Shown here: positions 6,042 through 17,374 of the stretch, in pieces
Layout of the letters: every line of letters begins with the position of its first letter
Numbering within the stretch: position 1 is the stretch's first letter
Source of the DNA: Bacillota bacterium
GTDB taxonomy: Bacteria; Bacillota; Clostridia; Acetivibrionales; DTU013
DNA length: 64,000 bases
Direction: 5' to 3'
Assembly (NCBI GenBank): GCA_023411575.1
Contig: JAEYOP010000043.1
Coordinates: 29,127 to 93,126, forward strand
Notes under the pieces: generated by a model
What the model was told of the DNA's origin: nothing
Seen by the model: the letters and a program-made list of their open reading frames with translations, nothing else
The model's database searches: none
Program-made: the position numbers and the translations under genes

Positions 6042-8558
6042 ATGAAACTTGACAGGAATGCAATCTTTGAAGAGCTTTTTAATTTAGCTCCAAATTTATA
6101 TTCGGAAGATGATTGCGCAGAGAATATCGTTATTCCCTTGTTGCTTCGCTTAGGGTATAACCGGACCCAAATACAAAGAAAGGTTTCCATCTTAAACAAA
6201 GAAGGAAAAAAATTTAAAAAGCAGGCCGACATAGTAATTTATATAAATGAAACCCCGGCAATTGTCATAGAGACAAAAAGGCTTCAGCATAGGCTGCGTG
6301 GCGAGGATGCCAACCAGGCTTTGTCGTATGCCCAATTATTGGATCCGCCGGCGCCAATTGCAATTTTAACGAACGGAAGGCATTGGGAAGTCTACAAATT
6401 GCTTGACGACAGCATAGGTGGATTAGAAGAGATTCCGGAACCAACGGATTTATTATCGGTCGTTTCTTCTTTCAGAGGCTACCCTGTGGAACCTGGCAGA
6501 AGAGAAGCGGCGGAGCGCCTGTTACTGACCCTGGAGAACAAAAACAAACTTATGGATGCTTTTGAAAGATGTCGTCAGATCCTTGCGAAAGAGGGATTAA
6601 TCGCTGAATCGGCATTTGATGAGCTAACAAAGATTCTTGTATGTAAGTTTAATGAAGAAAAGCGTTTTGCAGAAGGACTTGGCGCATACCGATTTTCATC
6701 GAGATGGCTATTGGGAACCGGACCTCTTGCAGGCCTTTATGAGATGTTCGCTGACGCTAAGACAAAATTCAACGTTTTTCCTTCCAACACACAAATTCAA
6801 ATAAGAAATAACGAAACGGCGAAAGACATTGTTGAAACGCTTGAGGGGTTTGGCTTTTACGGATATAAAACGCCTGTCGGACTGGCTGGCGCAGGCGGTG
6901 ATATAGTAGGATCGGTTTACGAGACATTTCTGGTCGGGACGCTTAGGGGTGACTTGGGACAGTACCTGACCCCCAGGCAGCTAGTGGACTTCATGGTGGA
7001 AATTGCGGATATCCAGATTGGAGAAAGGGTGCTGGATCTTACTTGTGGCAGCGGAGGCTTTGTAATCAGGGCTTTCTCAGAAGTTAGAAAAAAAATTAAG
7101 GCCCTAAAGATTGACAGTGAGCATAAAGAAAGCTTAATAAAGGACCTGGTGACAAATCATCTGTGGGGAGTAGACATAAATCCAAGGCTGGCAACCCTAT
7201 GCCGCATCAACATGATTTTGCATGGAGATGGCTACGAGCATATTTATACTGGCGACGCAATAAGGGATGATATTCTCCAAAACTCGAACGGAAGGCTGGT
7301 TGATTTAAAAGCCGTCGAACGCGGCGAATTGCCGAAATTCGATGTGATACTCATGAATCCTCCGTTCAACCTGCCGTATGAAGACGGAAATGTTTTAAAT
7401 CGTTATGAATTGGGACGCGGGAAATCTGCTCAAGGCTCTGATTATTTATTATTGGAAAGGGCTCTAAAAGTCTTAAAAGAGAACTCGGGGCGCCTATTAA
7501 TAATTATGCCCCATGGAGTTGCCAGCGGCGTGTCGGAAAAGGAAATACGGGATTTTATTAAGGGCAAAGCCAGGATAAAGGGATGTATAAGCTTGCCCGT
7601 CGGCGGATTTAAACCTTTTGGCGGTTCAAATGCACGAACCTGCATTTTAATTTTAACGAAAGAAGAAAAAGAAAACAAAAAAAGGTTTTTAGCCCAAGCA
7701 GAGCAATTAGGATATGATATTACGACAAAAGTTTATCGGGAAATCGAAACGAATGACTTATTGGAAATATCGGACCATTATTCTGCTTTAAAGGGAGCCG
7801 GGATGGCAACAGGGCTTCTAAAGGATACGCCCTTGGTCCTTACCATAGAGGAAGACGCCGCAAATTCAATCGAGACGATTGACGCCGGGGCTGCATATAC
7901 TTCGCTTCTGCATTCATTAGGCGGTACATTTGAAGAAAAGAGATTAGGAGATTATGTAGATGTAATAGCTAAATCTATTACACCCTCCGGACAAAAATAT
8001 AATAGTCAAATTTTTGAGTATGTTGATCTAAGGGAAGTTGATGAGATTTATGGCAGTATTTTAAAAACAAGAGTTTTGAAAGGGAGTGAAATAGGAAGCA
8101 GTAAGAATCGATTCCAGAAATGGGATATCTTATTTGCTAAAATAATGCCCAGTTTGGCGAACAAGAAAGTTGCGCTAGTGGCACAGGATGTCACTAACGC
8201 AGTTGCGTCTACAGAATTTTTGGTTTTAAGGAAAAAACCAAACGCGGATATTAATCTATATTATTTATTTAGAGCATTGCGCTCTGACCATTTTACACGG
8301 CAGGCTGTCGCAAATGTTACCGGCGATACCGGCCGCCAGAGAATAACTCCGGCAAAGCTACTCGATTTCAAAATAATAGTACCGCCAAAGGAACTTCAAG
8401 ATAAAATCGGAATAGAAGTGGAAAAAGAATTTACCTTGCGCACTCTCGCCTGTGAACAGGCAAAGCTGGTGGAGGACGAAGCAGCTGCAATTTTAGGACG
8501 CTCAACGCTTCGAACCGAAAAGCTGGCTTCAAATGCCACAAAGAGAATAAAAAAATAA
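6042..8558 (+). CDS. Single-chain restriction-modification protein (HsdR_N-like nuclease, N6-adenine methylase, specificity domain)
   Basis: An 838-residue fusion expected to cut and methylate DNA. The N-terminus resembles the type I HsdR N-domain with a PD-(D/E)xK-type site: D63 and E77-T-K79. There is no helicase motor. The centre is an HsdM-like methylase with DLTCGSGGFV near residue 332 binding S-adenosylmethionine and catalytic N439-P-P-F. Residues about 620-815 resemble one HsdS target-recognition half (KRLGDYVDVIAKSIT onward, ending IIVPPKELQDKI). This order resembles type IIG/IIB enzymes, so it may need no partner. AAGGGG precedes the ATG. Codons are more A/T-rich than in flanking genes, which supports transfer. 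The recognition sequence is unknown. Confidence 0.85.
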   Translation: MKLDRNAIFEELFNLAPNLYSEDDCAENIVIPLLLRLGYNRTQIQRKVSILNKEGKKFKKQADIVIYINETPAIVIETKRLQHRLRGEDANQALSYAQLLDPPAPIAILTNGRHWEVYKLLDDSIGGLEEIPEPTDLLSVVSSFRGYPVEPGRREAAERLLLTLENKNKLMDAFERCRQILAKEGLIAESAFDELTKILVCKFNEEKRFAEGLGAYRFSSRWLLGTGPLAGLYEMFADAKTKFNVFPSNTQIQIRNNETAKDIVETLEGFGFYGYKTPVGLAGAGGDIVGSVYETFLVGTLRGDLGQYLTPRQLVDFMVEIADIQIGERVLDLTCGSGGFVIRAFSEVRKKIKALKIDSEHKESLIKDLVTNHLWGVDINPRLATLCRINMILHGDGYEHIYTGDAIRDDILQNSNGRLVDLKAVERGELPKFDVILMNPPFNLPYEDGNVLNRYELGRGKSAQGSDYLLLERALKVLKENSGRLLIIMPHGVASGVSEKEIRDFIKGKARIKGCISLPVGGFKPFGGSNARTCILILTKEEKENKKRFLAQAEQLGYDITTKVYREIETNDLLEISDHYSALKGAGMATGLLKDTPLVLTIEEDAANSIETIDAGAAYTSLLHSLGGTFEEKRLGDYVDVIAKSITPSGQKYNSQIFEYVDLREVDEIYGSILKTRVLKGSEIGSSKNRFQKWDILFAKIMPSLANKKVALVAQDVTNAVASTEFLVLRKKPNADINLYYLFRALRSDHFTRQAVANVTGDTGRQRITPAKLLDFKIIVPPKELQDKIGIEVEKEFTLRTLACEQAKLVEDEAAAILGRSTLRTEKLASNATKRIKK

Positions 8559-8562
8559 AGCA

Positions 8563-8757
8563 ATGCTCCGCGCCGTGCTGGCCGAAGCCGATTTACTGGC
8601 CTCCGGCGATGCCCTGAAAGGAGACTTCACCGATTCTGTCGTAAAAGCGTATGATAAAGTCCAGGAAATGAAATTCCTTCTCCTGGGCATAGTGCTATTC
8701 CTCATCCTATTGGTCGCAGTCTTTCTGGTAATGAAAAAAAGAAGACAACGGGAATAA
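8563..8757 (+). pseudogene. Duplicated C-terminal fragment of the carboxypeptidase
   Basis: This 64-codon frame is identical in protein sequence to the last 61 or so residues of the upstream carboxypeptidase, including the membrane span. It starts 4 bp after the restriction-modification stop and shows no ribosome site, so expression is doubtful. It lacks every catalytic motif. It is best read as the original or donor 3' end left behind by the insertion. Because all 9 coding differences are silent, it has not been drifting as free sequence for long. Confidence 0.85.
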
Positions 8758-8775
8758 TCCGGCCGGTAGCACGCC
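8571..8775 (+). repeat. Direct repeat copy B
   Basis: Partner of 5513-5717. This copy keeps the natural-looking context: 7 bp after its end comes a strong terminator that copy A lacks. Confidence 0.95.
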
Positions 8776-8781
8776 CAATAT

Positions 8782-8814
8782 CCCTCGTCTCTATAGCGGA
8801 GACGGGGGTTTTTT
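8782..8814 (+). terminator. Intrinsic terminator, probably the original one of the carboxypeptidase operon
   Basis: CGTCTC (8786-8791) pairs with GAGACG (8799-8804), extended by CCCT/GGGG to a 10-bp stem with a 7-nt loop, followed by six T residues. Confidence 0.85.
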
Positions 8815-8939
8815 ATCGGCAGCGACCGTACAAAATAGTCACAAGAAAAGATTTTATATGTGCAGAAAATTATGGTAGACTAAGAAACGATAATCCTTTA
8901 CGAAGGTTGCTGCACTTATAATGAAAATAGACTTCATAG

Positions 8940-12074
<3,135 letters not shown>

Positions 12075-12106
12075 AACAGTCGCGGAGGCCGGAGCGCCTT
12101 ATTCTG

Positions 12107-12115
12107 TGGTATAAT
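12107..12115 (+). promoter_or_regulatory. Extended -10 promoter before hicB-like gene
   Basis: TGGTATAAT gives a perfect TATAAT (12110-12115) with the TG of an extended -10. No clear -35 is seen. Confidence 0.5.
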
Positions 12116-12146
12116 AAAGCATGGGCGGTTTGCTGCGACGAGGAGG

Positions 12147-12362
12147 ATGAGAATGACGAATGAGATCATTTTTTTAATAGAGGAATCGGCAGAAGGCGGG
12201 TATGAGGCTCGTGCCATAGGTCACTCCATATTTACCGAAGGAGAGACCTACGATGAGGTTAAAGCAAGTATAAAAGAAGCGATCAAGTGCCATTTCGAAG
12301 AAGGAGATGCTCCACACCTTATTCGTTTACATTTCGTAAAGGATGAGGTGCTGGCAATATGA
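12147..12362 (+). CDS. hicB: HicB-like antitoxin
   Basis: A 71-residue protein of the HicB type with the usual pattern ARAIGHSIFTEGETYDEVKASIKEAI and FEEGDAPHLIRLHF. HicB proteins neutralise the HicA mRNA interferase and often repress their own promoter. GAGGAGG lies ahead of the start, and a second Met three codons in (12153) is an alternative start. Its stop overlaps the start of a broken hicA frame by 4 bp (ATGA), the normal arrangement of the pair. With the toxin lost, the antitoxin may be kept for other use or be decaying. Such proteins are often mislabelled as dehydrogenase subunits. Confidence 0.75.
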   Translation: MRMTNEIIFLIEESAEGGYEARAIGHSIFTEGETYDEVKASIKEAIKCHFEEGDAPHLIRLHFVKDEVLAI

Positions 12363-12421
12363 GAATTCCAAGGGATGTCGGCGGTTCCGAATTGGTTGCA
12401 GCGCTGTCGAAGCTGGGGTAA
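12359..12421 (+). pseudogene. Truncated hicA toxin remnant
   Basis: The frame encodes MRIPRDVGGSELVAALSKLG and then stops at TAA. This matches the conserved HicA N-terminus, which should continue with a Tyr and the catalytic GSH region. Adding one base at the stop restores a Tyr and about 13 more codons before another stop, but no GSH motif appears. The toxin is therefore inactive. The fragment is too short for usual gene callers. Confidence 0.65.
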
Positions 12422-12506
12422 CATTATTACACGCGAATCAATAGAGAAGTTGAAATGATTATTTTTCTATCAATATTTTGCACAAAATGGGTAAAGGAGT
12501 AGAACA

Positions 12507-13787
12507 ATGAACGAAAAAATCGCTCAAACGCCTCCAATGGGATGGAACAGCTGGGATTGCTATGGCGCCAGCGTTACGGAAGAGGAAGTAAGGGCCAATG
12601 CGGAATATATGGCGAAGAACATGAAGGAGTTCGGCTGGGAATACGTTATAGTGGATATACAGTGGTATGAGCCCAATGCAAAACTATCCTTCTACAACAA
12701 ATTTACGCCCCTCGAAATGGATGGATATTCAAGGCTGATTCCGGCCGTGAACCGCTTTCCATCTTCAGCAGGCGGCAAGGGGTTCAAGCCGCTGGCAGAT
12801 TATGTCCATGGATTGGGCTTGAAATTCGGAATACATATTATGAGAGGCATCCCGCGTCAGGCGGCCCACGCCAATACCCCGATCCTTGGCACCACCGCAA
12901 GAGCGAGGGAAATAGCCCATGCCAGCTCCATCTGCCCCTGGAATACCGACATGTACGGCATTGATACATCCCGGGAAGGCGCTCAGGCTTACTATGATTC
13001 GTTAATCCAGTTGTATGCGTCCTGGGGAGTGGATTATATCAAAGTGGACGACATGTCCAGGCCCTATTGCCTCGGAGAAGTCGAACTGCTCCGCTACGCC
13101 ATCGACAAAAGCGGGAGGGATATCGTCCTCAGCCTTTCACCGGGACCTGCCCCGATCGAATATGCGGAGCATATGAAAAAGCACGCCAACCTGTGGAGAA
13201 TGACGGATGACTACTGGGATCAGTGGGGCTATCTCAACGATATGTTTGACCGGTGCAACCAGTGGGCTCCCCACGTGGGGCCCGGACACTGGCCGGATGC
13301 CGACATGCTGCCCCTCGGGCACATTGCCCTGCGTTCCTGCGAGCACGGCGTCGGAGACCGGTGGACCCGGTTCAGCAGGGACGAGCAGATCACCATGATG
13401 ACGCTCTGGTGCATTTTCCGGTCTCCCCTCATGGTCGGCTGCGAGCTCCGGGACAATGACGAGTGGACGCTTTCCATCCTGACCAATCCGGAAGTAATCC
13501 GGGTTTTGAAGCATTCCCATTCCGCCCGCCAGCTGTACCGCCGCGGACACTTCAATTCGGACGTGGCCTGGATGGCAGCCGACGAGGATGGCAGCACCTA
13601 CCTTGCCGTATTTAATACGGGAACTGTGGAGAGTAATATGGAAACCCAGCATGCCATGCTGGGCCTGGAAGGCGGCTGTATGGTAAGGGATCTGTGGGCC
13701 CGTGAGGATCTGGGCGTCAAGACCGGCTCCGTTGCCGTAAAGGTACCTTCCCACGGCGCAAGGCTGCTCAAATTGACAAAGGTTTAA
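12507..13787 (+). CDS. Alpha-galactosidase, GH27
   Basis: Retaining hydrolase that removes alpha-linked galactose, or N-acetylgalactosamine, from oligosaccharides such as raffinose or galactomannan fragments. The N-terminus TPPMGWNSWDCYG is diagnostic for the family. The nucleophile Asp is in YIKVDD (D181) and the acid/base Asp in WRMTDDYW (D234/D235). The 426-residue product has a TIM barrel followed by a short beta domain. No signal peptide is seen, so it is intracellular and acts on imported sugars. GTAAAGGAG precedes the start. Its 3' end meets the response-regulator gene tail to tail with 7 bp between. Confidence 0.92.
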   Translation: MNEKIAQTPPMGWNSWDCYGASVTEEEVRANAEYMAKNMKEFGWEYVIVDIQWYEPNAKLSFYNKFTPLEMDGYSRLIPAVNRFPSSAGGKGFKPLADYVHGLGLKFGIHIMRGIPRQAAHANTPILGTTARAREIAHASSICPWNTDMYGIDTSREGAQAYYDSLIQLYASWGVDYIKVDDMSRPYCLGEVELLRYAIDKSGRDIVLSLSPGPAPIEYAEHMKKHANLWRMTDDYWDQWGYLNDMFDRCNQWAPHVGPGHWPDADMLPLGHIALRSCEHGVGDRWTRFSRDEQITMMTLWCIFRSPLMVGCELRDNDEWTLSILTNPEVIRVLKHSHSARQLYRRGHFNSDVAWMAADEDGSTYLAVFNTGTVESNMETQHAMLGLEGGCMVRDLWAREDLGVKTGSVAVKVPSHGARLLKLTKV

Positions 13788-13794
13788 CCGTCCG

Positions 13795-15363
13795 CTATTT
13801 GCCATCCCCATCCTTGAAACGGCCGGGGGTGCTCTGGCGGTCGGTTTTAAAATCGGAAGGCGATTTGCCGGTTATCGTTTTAAACATCCTGCTGAAATAG
13901 AACTGATCCGAATAGCCCACAATTTCGGAAATTTCTCTTACGGAGAGGTTGCCTTCGGACAGGATCAGCTCTTTTGCCTTTTCGATTCTTAAATTCGTAA
14001 GGTACTCCATGGGGGATACTCCCTGCACATTTTTAAAGGCACGGCTCAAATAAGCCGGATGCATGCCGACCATTTTAGCGATATCATTGATCGTAACCGG
14101 GCCGGAATAGGAGGCGTTAAGGCAGGCGACCACCTTGTTGATGACGTCTTTGCCGAAGTCGCTTCCTGCCGCGCGGGCGGACGGCGCAAAGAACTGCTCG
14201 AAAATGAAGCTCAAGCCTTGCTGAAGAGCGGCATAGTCCTTCGAGGACGAAAGCACTTCCTCCGTTTCCAGCTCCGGATCGGAGAGGAACTGGAACTGCT
14301 GGAGGCTTGCCTTCTGGCACAATTTCAGGATATATTTCAATGAATTTTCAATTTGGCTTTGCGCAAAGCGGTTTTCCTCCCAATGCTTCAACAGCTTTCC
14401 TATTTCTTTAAGGAACAACTGCTTTTGATTGTTCTGTACGTATGTCATGAGCCTTTTTTCCAGAGAAGAGTCCATTACCGGATTACCGCCTCCGTAAACC
14501 GCTCCCGGGGCGCCGTTGAAAAATACCTCCGGCTTCCCGTAGATCAAATGCTTCCGCAGGAACGCCCGGACAAGCTGGGTTTCGATTCCGATGTCGCTTA
14601 TGCTGCCCAACTGGCGGCTGGCAGCGATGGATACAGCAATATCGGAGGAAGCGAAGCAAAGCTGGAGGGAGGAAATAAAATCGGTAAGGGAAAAGGTGGA
14701 AGGGTCCGATATCCCGAGTATGACCACCAGTTCATTGAAGCTTTTTCCGTCGAAGATCCAATAACGGTTTCCGGCGCCGATCCGGGACGACAGAAGGCTT
14801 TCCGGATCGTGTGCGGACCAGTAGCTGTTGAAAGGGCTGGCGTAGTTGATGACCAGATTGCTGTACGGGCCGGCGTTGAGCAGCACGGAAAAGAAGGCTT
14901 CGCAAGCCGGTGCGTCCTTGGTGCGGACGGGGGTGCTTCCACTGGAATTTAAAATACTCTGTATCAGCGCCTTATCGCTTTCCGCTCTTTTTTGCGAAAG
15001 CTCGGTCCGGAGCTTTTGGACGATTTCGTCGATTTCCTCCTGCCGGACCGGCTTCAGAAGGTAATCGGAGACATTCAGCTTCATCGCCTGCCGGGCGTAT
15101 TCAAATTCGTCGTAGCCGCTGATAATGACGAAATGCAGCCCGGGGTTCGTTTCCCGGACCCTGGCGATGAGCTGCAGCCCGTCGATGACCGGCATGCGGA
15201 TGTCTGTGAAGACAATGTCCGGGCGAAGGGCTTCGATCAGCGCCAATGCGGATTGGCCGTCGGTCGCCTCTCCAACGACTTCTATATCGGGAGCCGAACG
15301 CAGGATTTTTTCCCGGATATTCCGGAGAATAAGGGGCTTATCCTCAGCGATAACGACTTTCAC
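13795..15363 (-). CDS. AraC-type response regulator (YesN family)
   Basis: Transcription regulator of a sugar-sensing two-component pair. The 522-residue protein has an N-terminal receiver (MKVVIAEDKPLILRNI, phosphoacceptor Asp in DIVFTDIRMP, Lys in YLLKPV), a long middle region and a C-terminal double helix-turn-helix (INDIAKMVGMHPAYLSRAFK, then EISEIVGYSDQFYFSRMFK). It lies 4 bp after the kinase gene on the same strand, so they form one operon. Such pairs normally activate the neighbouring ABC sugar importer and glycosidases in response to oligosaccharides. Confidence 0.93.
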   Translation of the reverse strand: MKVVIAEDKPLILRNIREKILRSAPDIEVVGEATDGQSALALIEALRPDIVFTDIRMPVIDGLQLIARVRETNPGLHFVIISGYDEFEYARQAMKLNVSDYLLKPVRQEEIDEIVQKLRTELSQKRAESDKALIQSILNSSGSTPVRTKDAPACEAFFSVLLNAGPYSNLVINYASPFNSYWSAHDPESLLSSRIGAGNRYWIFDGKSFNELVVILGISDPSTFSLTDFISSLQLCFASSDIAVSIAASRQLGSISDIGIETQLVRAFLRKHLIYGKPEVFFNGAPGAVYGGGNPVMDSSLEKRLMTYVQNNQKQLFLKEIGKLLKHWEENRFAQSQIENSLKYILKLCQKASLQQFQFLSDPELETEEVLSSSKDYAALQQGLSFIFEQFFAPSARAAGSDFGKDVINKVVACLNASYSGPVTINDIAKMVGMHPAYLSRAFKNVQGVSPMEYLTNLRIEKAKELILSEGNLSVREISEIVGYSDQFYFSRMFKTITGKSPSDFKTDRQSTPGRFKDGDGK

Positions 15364-15367
15364 TATT

Positions 15368-17194
15368 TTAACGACCTCCTATGGCGGCAAGGGTACTGCC
15401 GAACGTTACTCTGCATCCGGCGGGCTGCAGGTTTTCGATTTCAAAAACGGCGTCGGTGCCGAAGTGAATGGCAAGGCGCGCGTAAATATTCAGCAGTCCC
15501 ATCCCGCCGATGGCGAGATTTTCCTGGAAATTGCCTTCTTCCAGATTGGAGCGGTATTCCTGCACATGGCTTCGGATTTTTCGGAGAGCGGCTTCGTCAA
15601 TGCCGGAGCCATTGTCCTCCACGGACAGGTACCATCTGCCGTTCTCCGTACGGCCCGCGATCCGGATCCGCCAGGGAGGGAGAATGCTCTCCAGCCCATG
15701 GGTGATGCAGTTTTCGGCCAGGGGCTGGAGCGTGAGCTTCGGAACGGATATGCCGTAGAATTCCTCCGGAATCTGCAGTTCATAGTCCAGGCTGCCTTCG
15801 TAAGGGACCTTCATCAATTCCAGATAGTTGACGGCATGAGTAATTTCATCCTTCAAGGGAACGACAGAGCTTGCGGACGAGGTGGTGTACCGCAGCATGT
15901 CCGCCAACTGGTTGCACATCCTGGTGGTGGCGCTGCTCCCATAGTGCTCTCCTGCGGCGCTGATCGCGTTGAGGGTATTAAACAAGAAATGCGGGTTCAT
16001 CTGGGCCTGCAGCGCGAGAAAATGGGCGTTGGATTCCTTGATGCGGGATTCGTACACCTTGTTGATGGAGTCCTTGAGGGTCTTGAACATATTTTCAAAA
16101 GATTCGTTCAGCATCCGGAATTCGTCATTTTCTTCGTGAGGCACCGGCAGGTTCAAATTTTCAAGGTTGACGTCCTCCACGGTGGCAATCAGCTTCTTCA
16201 GTGGTTTTGTCATTCTGCTGGTAAGAATGAAGAAGGTGACCAGGATGGCGGACAGAATGGTCACGGCGAACAGGAGGGTCAGGTTCCGGTAGAAACCGAA
16301 CTGCTTCTCCAATACGGTTTCTTTGCTTATGAGCGCTACCTTCCAGCCCGTATAATCCGACTGATGGTATGCGTACAGCAGATGGCCGGACTTCCCTTTG
16401 ATCCGCCCGGAGCCATCGGGGGCCGGGCCGGTTTCCCGGAAAACCGTCAGTGGTTCGAAGCCGTTGCGGTCCACCTGGTAGCGGTCCTCGCCGAAGGGAT
16501 ATAAAATCCGGCCGTCGCTGTTATAGATGACGATCTGGCTGGTGTTCGCCTTGGTATCGATTTCGCAGAGCTTTTCCAGGGAGGAGTAGGGAAGCTGTAT
16601 TTCAAAAACGGCATAGTCGATGTTGGAAATGTTGACAAATTTCCGGTACAGGGAGATGACAATGTTTTTCGCGTCGGACCAGTCGCTGACGTGGGGATAC
16701 ACGATGTCCATATTTTTGCCGGCGGGGATCAGGTTCTCGTACCATTTGGCGTCGTAAATCTTCCGGCGGATTTTTTCGGTGCTGTTGTCATACAGACCGG
16801 CGTAAAAGAAAAAATGCTTTTTGGAGTTGAAAACCGCAATTTTGGTTGCTTTGGGGATATAGTTGAAAATCTGCTGGAGGATTTTGCGGACGGAGGTATC
16901 GTAGGAAAGCATGTCGGCGTCGTCGATATCCGGGTTGAAATTCAGCTCGTAGATGATGTTCTGGAGCTCTTCGTCGTTTACCGTGTTGGAGGCGGCGATG
17001 TCCATCTGCTTGAAGAGCTCGTCAATCCGGCTCGATATGGTCTGGGCGATCTGCCGGGAGGATTCGAATTCCGCGCTCAGAAACCGCTCGGCAGAGTAGG
17101 TATAAAAGGCAGAGGAAAGCAGCATCATCATAATGACAAGGATGATGGAGAGGCGAATGAAAAGCCTTTGTTGAAAACTCAGTTTTTTAAACAT
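15368..17194 (-). CDS. Sensor histidine kinase (YesM family)
   Basis: Membrane kinase of 608 residues. A span near residues 13-30, an extracellular sensing domain and a second span (about residues 290-312) are followed by a HAMP linker (SRMTKPLKKLIATVEDVN), the family H-box ALQAQMNPHFLFNTLNAIS with the phosphoacceptor His, and an ATPase domain with LAENCITHGLE and VEDNGSGID. It heads the YesM/YesN operon and is divergent from a solute-binding protein gene 180 bp away. Such kinases sense oligosaccharides directly or through a partner binding protein. Confidence 0.93.
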   Translation of the reverse strand: MFKKLSFQQRLFIRLSIILVIMMMLLSSAFYTYSAERFLSAEFESSRQIAQTISSRIDELFKQMDIAASNTVNDEELQNIIYELNFNPDIDDADMLSYDTSVRKILQQIFNYIPKATKIAVFNSKKHFFFYAGLYDNSTEKIRRKIYDAKWYENLIPAGKNMDIVYPHVSDWSDAKNIVISLYRKFVNISNIDYAVFEIQLPYSSLEKLCEIDTKANTSQIVIYNSDGRILYPFGEDRYQVDRNGFEPLTVFRETGPAPDGSGRIKGKSGHLLYAYHQSDYTGWKVALISKETVLEKQFGFYRNLTLLFAVTILSAILVTFFILTSRMTKPLKKLIATVEDVNLENLNLPVPHEENDEFRMLNESFENMFKTLKDSINKVYESRIKESNAHFLALQAQMNPHFLFNTLNAISAAGEHYGSSATTRMCNQLADMLRYTTSSASSVVPLKDEITHAVNYLELMKVPYEGSLDYELQIPEEFYGISVPKLTLQPLAENCITHGLESILPPWRIRIAGRTENGRWYLSVEDNGSGIDEAALRKIRSHVQEYRSNLEEGNFQENLAIGGMGLLNIYARLAIHFGTDAVFEIENLQPAGCRVTFGSTLAAIGGR

Positions 17195-17374
17195 TCGGAC
17201 TTCCCCGGCGTCAAAATTCTATTTCAAGTATAGCATATCCGGGCGCGACTTCAATTGCCTTTTCGCGGAAGGCTGTTCCGCCGTACGTGCGGCGCATTGA
17301 CTTGCGCCCCGGATCGGATATACAATGAAACCGGATGGTGGAAATCCGATACGGTCGATAGTGGGAGAAATTTT

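Larger units (their letters stand above)
5714..8775 (+). mobile_element. Restriction-modification islet bounded by a long direct repeat
   Basis: About 3.06 kb lies between equivalent points of the two repeat copies. It holds two hairpins, a LexA-like box, one large restriction-modification gene with visibly more A+T-rich codons than its neighbours, and the second repeat copy. No integrase, transposase or terminal inverted repeat is present. Insertion with long target duplication is known for restriction-modification genes, but the silent differences between copies argue for recombination with a diverged donor copy instead of a fresh duplication. Confidence 0.65.

Noticed and set aside
8563..8757. 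Separate 64-residue membrane protein gene
   Set aside because: It is the duplicated end of the carboxypeptidase without a ribosome site; listed as a pseudogene fragment.
17255..17374. 40-residue N-terminal extension of the first sugar-binding protein
   Set aside because: It would bury the signal peptide and lipobox; ATG 17375 gives a normal lipoprotein.
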